Assembly: GCA_965365445.1 (NCBI GenBank) | Contig: CBDUBS010000132.1 | Location: 1 to 10,148, forward strand | Direction of reading: 5' to 3' | DNA from: CBDUBS01 sp965365445 | GTDB taxonomy: Bacteria; Bacteroidota; Rhodothermia; Rhodothermales; DASSAV01 | Length of the DNA: 10,148 nucleotides | In this document: in pieces, positions 6,144-10,148 of the stretch | Numbering within the stretch: the first letter of the stretch is position 1 | How the letters are laid out: each line of letters begins with the position of its first letter | Position numbers and translations under genes: made by a program | The notes under the pieces: generated by a model | What the model was told of the DNA's origin: nothing | Seen by the model: only the letters and a program-made list of their open reading frames with translations | Databases searched by the model: none

Positions 6144-7018
6144 AGGATATGCAGGCTCAGTCCCCACTCGTGCGTTTCGCCGGGCCGTAATACGGGATGG
6201 TCGCTGGGAGCGTCGGCCGCCGTGGTAGTCGGTTCGAGGGCGAGGGTGTACTGCGGCTCGCCGTCTTGCGGCCAGCCTCCGTAACAGAACCACAGGCCCA
6301 GGTACCCTGTTTGCGCGGGGTCGAATTCGAAACGCAGCCGTTCGCCGGAATCCGGGTAGTGGACTTCCGCCCACCCGTTGCGGAGTCGGGGCGTAAATGC
6401 CTTGACGGCGCGCCCGTCCGGTGATACAGGTACACGGGAGTAGTCCGCTCCGGCCACGCCGAGGGTAGGCCACGGCAAAGAACTCCCTGCCTCAACGAAG
6501 CTGCTCCTCGTGGCCCAGGTGACCCGGACCCTGTCCACCTCCGGAGGAAGCCGGATACGTTCCCCGCCCACGAGATGCAGCAGGGGATGCGCCGCCCACA
6601 GGTACGGGAAGGCGATTTCGGCGTGGCTGAGTGTATACCTGATCTCAAGCCCGTCCCTCGTTAGTCGAAGGCATTTCTCGAAGCGGTATGGCAGGGCCTC
6701 CCCTTCGATCCATAGGTGCAGCGCGTCCCCGTTGGTCCGGTAAGCCCAGGGCCGGGACCATAGCTCGCCGTGGTCGGGCCAGTCGGTCGTTCGGCCTCTC
6801 CGTTTGAAGGCGGCCGGCGCTACGGTCGGAAAGCACTCGTCGAACCCGCCGCGGTCGGTCCGGGCGAAGTCCATTCCGTAAACAGTTGCACTCAGCTTAC
6901 TGGAGGGCAACAGAAACTCCTTTCCACTGCGCCGGGAACGCAGCGACACCAGAGCACCCCCCGATTCGGGAGCAACCCGCGCCGCTATGCGTTCGCCGCT
7001 CAACAGGATTTCAGACAT
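6137..7018 (-). CDS. Aldose 1-epimerase (galactose mutarotase) family protein
   Basis: A 293-residue protein of the aldose 1-epimerase superfamily, a beta-supersandwich fold that interconverts sugar anomers. Supporting features are an N-terminal beta strand segment with ESGGALVSLR (18-27), a DHGELWSRPW motif (82-91) with His83, AAHPLLHL (142-149) with His144 and His148, and ALEPTT (260-265) with Glu262 as the likely catalytic base near the C-terminus. A final stretch of the form LRPGETHEWGLSLHI is typical. The family normally uses a His/Glu pair, and both are present. It resembles the subgroup of hypothetical or YeaD/LacX-like epimerases more than classical GalM, which has a different spacing, so the exact sugar is unknown. 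No signal peptide is visible, so it is probably cytoplasmic. It is transcribed divergently from the GntR/LacI-type regulator and is a likely regulated target. An SD-like GAGGGG lies 5 nt before the ATG at 7018. Confidence 0.87.
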   Translation of the reverse strand: MSEILLSGERIAARVAPESGGALVSLRSRRSGKEFLLPSSKLSATVYGMDFARTDRGGFDECFPTVAPAAFKRRGRTTDWPDHGELWSRPWAYRTNGDALHLWIEGEALPYRFEKCLRLTRDGLEIRYTLSHAEIAFPYLWAAHPLLHLVGGERIRLPPEVDRVRVTWATRSSFVEAGSSLPWPTLGVAGADYSRVPVSPDGRAVKAFTPRLRNGWAEVHYPDSGERLRFEFDPAQTGYLGLWFCYGGWPQDGEPQYTLALEPTTTAADAPSDHPVLRPGETHEWGLSLHILP

Positions 7019-7023
7019 GACAA

Positions 7024-7029
7024 CCCCTC
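7024..7029 (-). promoter_or_regulatory. SD-like ribosome binding site of the epimerase gene
   Basis: On the reverse strand GAGGGG lies 5 nt before the ATG at 7018. It is the only gene in the window with a purine-rich element at a usual distance. It may be chance, given that the other starts lack one. Confidence 0.25.
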
Positions 7030-7056
7030 TATTCGTGACGGATCAACGAAAAATAA

Positions 7057-7072
7057 AAAGGATTAATCGTTT
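7057..7072. promoter_or_regulatory. Candidate operator: 16 bp near-perfect palindrome
   Basis: AAAGGATTAATCGTTT is symmetrical around the central T|A step with seven of eight base pairs matching; only the fourth pair (G/G) fails. It lies in the AT-richer divergent region 7019-7165, 39 bp from the epimerase start and 94 bp from the regulator start. AraR of Bacillus subtilis, which has the same GntR-plus-LacI domain architecture as the adjacent regulator, binds a 16 bp palindrome, so size and place fit an autoregulatory operator. The sequence itself is not the AraR consensus. I could not assign convincing -35/-10 elements for either gene in this region. Confidence 0.4.
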
Positions 7073-7165
7073 CAGCCTTTGTTACATTGGTAATATCATT
7101 CGTGGTTCGTACCCTAATTTCTGGATTGGAGTAGAGGTTATTTTGGTCCCGTTCGGATACACGTC

Positions 7166-8308
7166 ATGAGCATCGAGCACGACAGCAATACGCCGCTCTA
7201 TCAGCAAATCGCTGAGGACATCAAGGAGAAAATCGCGTCGGGAGCGATGCCTCCCGGCTCGCGCATCCAGCCGTTCCGCGAACTGGCCGGAGTGTACGGG
7301 GTAAGCGTCATGACGATCAACAAGGCGCTCTCCGGACTCATAAGCGAGGGGGTGCTCTCCAGCCGCGTCGGGAAGGGTACGTTCGTCGCGGAAAAGAAAT
7401 CGGGCATTCCGGAAGGTCGAAAGCACCTCATAGGGTTTGTACTGCGCGACCTTACGAGTCCGTTCTTTCTGGAAGTGGTGCGGGGAGCCGAACAGGAAGC
7501 GGCCGTGCGCGGGTACCGCATTCTGTTCTCTCATTCGGCCAACGACCGGCAGAAGGAAGATGACCAGATCCGGTTTTTCATGGGCCTCGGGGTAGACGGG
7601 CTCATCATCGCATCGATGAGCCGAACCTACGTGGCAACCAGCGTCGTGCGCGAGCTTCATGAAGCCCGGTTTCCCTATTGCATGGTGTCCTACACGCACG
7701 ACGAGGACATCTACATGATTACGATGGATTCCGAAAAAGCCGGTTATCTGGCTGCCGACCACCTCATTCGGACGGGCCGCACCCGCATCGGATACATCAA
7801 CGATTCCAAAAGCAGCATCGCCGGCGGCCTCCGGAAAAAAGGGTACATCCGCGCCCTGTCGGAACACGGACTGGAGGTTCCGACCCAGTTCGAGTACTAC
7901 TTCCCCTATGAGGGAGAGTGGAACGACTACAAATCGGGTTACGAAGTCGGGGTGCGCATTGCCGGGCTGGAGGATCGGCCCGACGCCATGTTCGTTTTCG
8001 ACGATATGGCGGCCATCGGGTTGCAGGATGCCTTGCTGGATCGCGGTCTTCGGGTGCCGGGCGACATCGCCGTCGTCGGCGTGGGCGACATCGAGCAGAG
8101 CCGCCGGGCCCGCGTGCCGCTGACCACCGTCCATCAGGCCCGCGCCGAAACGGGCCGGTTGGCCGTAGACCGCATCCTTCGTCGCCTGGAAGGGGATGCC
8201 GCCGTAGAGCACCGCACGCTGCTCGAACCGTACCTCGTCGTTAGGGAATCGACCAGCATGTTGGAAAGAAAAACCGCCGCCGTGGTAACTGTTTCAGCCA
8301 TATCGTAA
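7166..8308 (+). CDS. AraR-like chimeric transcriptional regulator (GntR helix-turn-helix plus LacI-type sensor)
   Basis: A 380-residue regulator with two recognisable parts. Residues about 8-75 form a GntR-type winged helix: TPLYQQIAEDIKEKIASG, then PGSRIQPFRELAGVYGVS, TINKALSGLISEGVL and the wing RVGKGTFV. The usual LPSxRELA reads IQPFRELA. Residues about 87-363 form a LacI/periplasmic-binding-protein sensor: HLIGFVLRDLTSPFFLEVVRG (87-107), GVDGLIIAS (142-150), the DSEKAGYLAADHLI segment (188-201), RIGYIND (207-213), RPDAMFVFDDMAAIGL (271-286) and the VPGDIAVVGVGD segment (297-308). This domain binds a small sugar in relatives such as AraR and usually relieves repression. A tail of about 17 residues follows the sensor domain. 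It is divergent from the epimerase gene with a 147 bp shared regulatory region and is convergent with the large right-edge gene. The sugar sensed is unknown; L-fucose, L-rhamnose or a derived intermediate would suit the neighbours. Confidence 0.93.
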   Translation: MSIEHDSNTPLYQQIAEDIKEKIASGAMPPGSRIQPFRELAGVYGVSVMTINKALSGLISEGVLSSRVGKGTFVAEKKSGIPEGRKHLIGFVLRDLTSPFFLEVVRGAEQEAAVRGYRILFSHSANDRQKEDDQIRFFMGLGVDGLIIASMSRTYVATSVVRELHEARFPYCMVSYTHDEDIYMITMDSEKAGYLAADHLIRTGRTRIGYINDSKSSIAGGLRKKGYIRALSEHGLEVPTQFEYYFPYEGEWNDYKSGYEVGVRIAGLEDRPDAMFVFDDMAAIGLQDALLDRGLRVPGDIAVVGVGDIEQSRRARVPLTTVHQARAETGRLAVDRILRRLEGDAAVEHRTLLEPYLVVRESTSMLERKTAAVVTVSAIS

Positions 8309-8368
8309 CCCTACCGAAGCTTCCCTGTACCACATGGACGGGTTTCACGGCTCGTGCCCCTTGCGATA
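8309..8368. other. Convergent intergenic gap with weak hairpins
   Basis: This 60 bp gap separates the stops of the regulator and the right-edge gene. CCTTG (8359-8363) can pair with CAAGG (8370-8374) around a 6 nt loop, running into the stop of the reverse gene. CACG-GCT-CGTG (8346-8356) is another small stem. Neither is followed by a U-tract, so termination is only a possibility. Confidence 0.2.
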
Positions 8369-10148
8369 TCAAGGATGGATCCGTGCAGTTTCTGACCTCT
8401 GAACAGTTCCATCTGCGCCTACTGTTTCGATAAAGAACTCGAACGGTTTAGCGGGGTCAGGGACGGGATACGTGAATTCGAAGGGATAGGTAGTATCGAT
8501 ACGGGTTTGCCATCCGTCGATCCCTCTGAAATGAAGGCGGGCTTCCGTGATCTCTTTGTAGGTGGCTTCCAGGTACACATAAGCCGTTACTAGATCCTTA
8601 CCCATCGACAACAGGGCTGCCCTGGTATTTCCCGTTCGGAGTGTAGTAAAGCTTTGGTCAGATAGGGATGGACCCTGCCCGATACGATGCTGAAATCGAG
8701 GAGAGAGTGTCACGTTGCGAACCGAAAGGGCCTGAATGCCTTTCGCGGGTATAGTAATGGTAAGGACTCCTGTTTCCGGAACGGTGGCCGCCCGGGACGA
8801 ATCACTGGTCCAGAAAGTCACCGAATGGTCCCGCCAGTCGGTGGGATGGAACATGTTCTCTGAGGGGCGTACGGAAGTGCGAACTTCCTCATCCGACTCA
8901 TTCATGAAAACCAGGTACAATGCATTGTTGCCTCGCGCGGCGAGGTAGTTGACCTGATCGTGATCCACTTCCAACAGGTTTTTCGGCATCCAGAGATGAA
9001 CGTTGCCTTCGCCGAAAAAACGCCCCGGCTGGTTTCCATACACTTTGCTTTGAAGATAAGCGTACCCCTCTGCATACGAGGATGGAAAGTCAATTCGGCC
9101 CATTGAGCGAGTGTACGCCTCCTCGATCAGATAGTGGAAAAGAGAAGCAATATTCGGCCAAACATGGTTGTAATGGATAGAATTGTAGCTCAGCATACGG
9201 GGGGTTCTCAGGGGATAATCTGCCTTCATGAACACATCGGTGCGAGCCGTATTGATGTGGTAGCCCGGGAAATTGGTGTAGCGGCCTATCACGGCAGAGC
9301 GGGCCAGGTCGTGCAAAAAGTCGTCGCTGCCCTCCCACGCCAGGCGGAGTAACCAGGGTGCGGGGCTGGCAAGAAGTATGCCTCTGTGCCCGTTGCTCGT
9401 TCCCGCGGATTCCGAGGTCAACCCGATTTCGGATAGCTTCCACGCATCGACGAAGGATTCGCGGGCTTCCATCGGTGGATAGCCCTTCGCTTTGAGATAC
9501 CAGTAATGAGGAGCCAGCCCGCCCTCATTGACCCGAACATAGCCGGCTGGAATCGTGGGCGCCATCCAGGCGAACATCGCATAGGCGCGTGCTCCCTGAA
9601 TGGCCGCATCCAGGTAAACGCGCCGTTCTGTTGCTTCGTATAAGGCGTATAAGGAGATGAACGCCGGGACGAATTCATTCCAGAAGAAGGGTTCTCCGCC
9701 CACGAAGTCGTCAAAATAGTCTGTTGCCGGCCGATTCACGCGAGCTTTCAAGTACAAGTCGGCGCCTTGCACGGCCCTGGCCAGATACGTGCTGTCGCCG
9801 GTTGCATGGTACATCGCCAACAGGTTGGGCCATCTGTCGCCCCGAACTTTCGTATCCAGGTTTAGTACCCGCTCGGTGCCCAGTAGCGAGTCGGCCAGAG
9901 AAAGGAATACCGGTGTATGACGTCCCGAAAACGAGTACAGGGCGGTCAACTCCGAAATAGGCGCTGCCGGTCCTTTCATTCGCCATGACGCCCCCTGCGC
10001 CGTGATCGTCGAATCGACGGTAAAAAGGAATTTCTCCCGAGAGAGCATGTACTCTATCATCGGATAGGCGCGCTTACGATAGAGGCTTTCATCGTCTGTA
10101 ATCAAGGCGACGGAGAGCGGGAAAAGCGAGGAGACGTTCTTGACGGCT
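8369..10148 (-). CDS. Large protein of unrecognised family, possible carbohydrate-active enzyme (N-terminus outside window)
   Basis: The reverse frame stays open through the last base, so the gene starts beyond the right edge; the first possible start inside is a TTG at 10105, which is probably an internal Leu codon. About 593 codons are visible. Numbering from 10105, residues about 1-335 look mainly helical, with repeated amphipathic segments separated by Trp/Tyr/His-rich loops: RWPNLLAMYHATGDSTYLAR (91-110), the NEFVPAFISLYALYEA segment (143-158), APHYWYLKAKGYPP (198-211), GHRGILLASPAPWLLRLAW (239-257), FPGYHINTARTD (279-290) and MLSYNSIHYNHVWPN (304-318). This is reminiscent of (alpha/alpha) toroid glycoside hydrolases or polysaccharide lyases. 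Residues about 390-578 look beta-rich, for example NNALYLVFMNESDEEV and GVLTITIPAKGIQALSV, like an accessory beta-sandwich. I cannot assign a named family. The sulfatase/fucosidase neighbourhood makes a polysaccharide-degrading or binding role plausible. The aromatic and His/Asn clusters are candidate substrate-binding residues. Export cannot be judged without the N-terminus. Confidence 0.7.
   Translation of the reverse strand, partial: AVKNVSSLFPLSVALITDDESLYRKRAYPMIEYMLSREKFLFTVDSTITAQGASWRMKGPAAPISELTALYSFSGRHTPVFLSLADSLLGTERVLNLDTKVRGDRWPNLLAMYHATGDSTYLARAVQGADLYLKARVNRPATDYFDDFVGGEPFFWNEFVPAFISLYALYEATERRVYLDAAIQGARAYAMFAWMAPTIPAGYVRVNEGGLAPHYWYLKAKGYPPMEARESFVDAWKLSEIGLTSESAGTSNGHRGILLASPAPWLLRLAWEGSDDFLHDLARSAVIGRYTNFPGYHINTARTDVFMKADYPLRTPRMLSYNSIHYNHVWPNIASLFHYLIEEAYTRSMGRIDFPSSYAEGYAYLQSKVYGNQPGRFFGEGNVHLWMPKNLLEVDHDQVNYLAARGNNALYLVFMNESDEEVRTSVRPSENMFHPTDWRDHSVTFWTSDSSRAATVPETGVLTITIPAKGIQALSVRNVTLSPRFQHRIGQGPSLSDQSFTTLRTGNTRAALLSMGKDLVTAYVYLEATYKEITEARLHFRGIDGWQTRIDTTYPFEFTYPVPDPAKPFEFFIETVGADGTVQRSETARIHP

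Noticed and set aside
7082..8212. Long reverse frame (376 codons) opposite the regulator
   Set aside because: It mirrors the regulator's codon pattern, gives no known domain and would run through the intergenic region with the palindrome.
1..10148. tRNA or rRNA genes, CRISPR array, insertion sequence or phage genes
   Set aside because: No cloverleaf, regularly spaced direct repeats, transposase motifs or terminal inverted repeats were seen on either strand.

Overview
This window reads as an accessory carbohydrate-catabolism region from a GC-rich bacterium. Five of the nine genes belong to families that cut, desulfate or process sugars, and a sixth is a sugar-responsive type of regulator. The substrate is probably a sulfated deoxysugar polymer (fucose and/or rhamnose), as found in marine algae. 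Two exported lipoproteins with LxGC lipoboxes, the sulfatase/fucosidase content and the near absence of Shine-Dalgarno sequences in front of otherwise clear genes suggest a GC-rich member of the Bacteroidota/Rhodothermota/Balneolota group. Planctomycetes or Verrucomicrobia remain possible. This placement is inference; the window contains no marker gene.

Layout. Positions 2-3757 hold a forward run: the 3' part of an S1 sulfatase, a GH29 alpha-L-fucosidase-type lipoprotein (28 bp later), a RhaM-type L-rhamnose/L-fucose mutarotase (135 bp later) and a uroporphyrinogen-decarboxylase-fold protein (11 bp later). A convergent gap with an imperfect hairpin separates this run from a reverse-strand DUF1801 gene (3895-4374), which does not obviously fit the sugar theme. 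A second, complete S1 sulfatase lipoprotein (4571-6130) follows, preceded by a promoter-like element. It converges with a 6 bp gap onto a reverse-strand aldose-1-epimerase-like gene (6137-7018). An AT-richer divergent intergenic region (7019-7165) carries a 16 bp near-palindrome and separates the epimerase from a chimeric GntR/LacI-type regulator (7166-8308). The right edge (8369-10148) is the 3' portion of a large reverse-strand protein of no recognised family, with a helix-rich N-terminal part and a beta-rich C-terminal part. It may be an uncharacterised carbohydrate-active enzyme.

How the parts could work together (inference). The two sulfatases, the fucosidase and perhaps the right-edge protein would desulfate and cleave the polymer outside the cytoplasm. 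The mutarotase and epimerase-like protein would interconvert anomers of the released sugars. The URO-D-fold protein could be a methyl-transfer or other accessory enzyme. The AraR-like regulator would sense a sugar and control at least itself and the divergent epimerase. No SusC/SusD pair, transporter, sugar kinase, aldolase or dehydrogenase lies in the window, so the locus extends beyond it or works with genes elsewhere. I saw no tRNA, rRNA, CRISPR array or insertion sequence.
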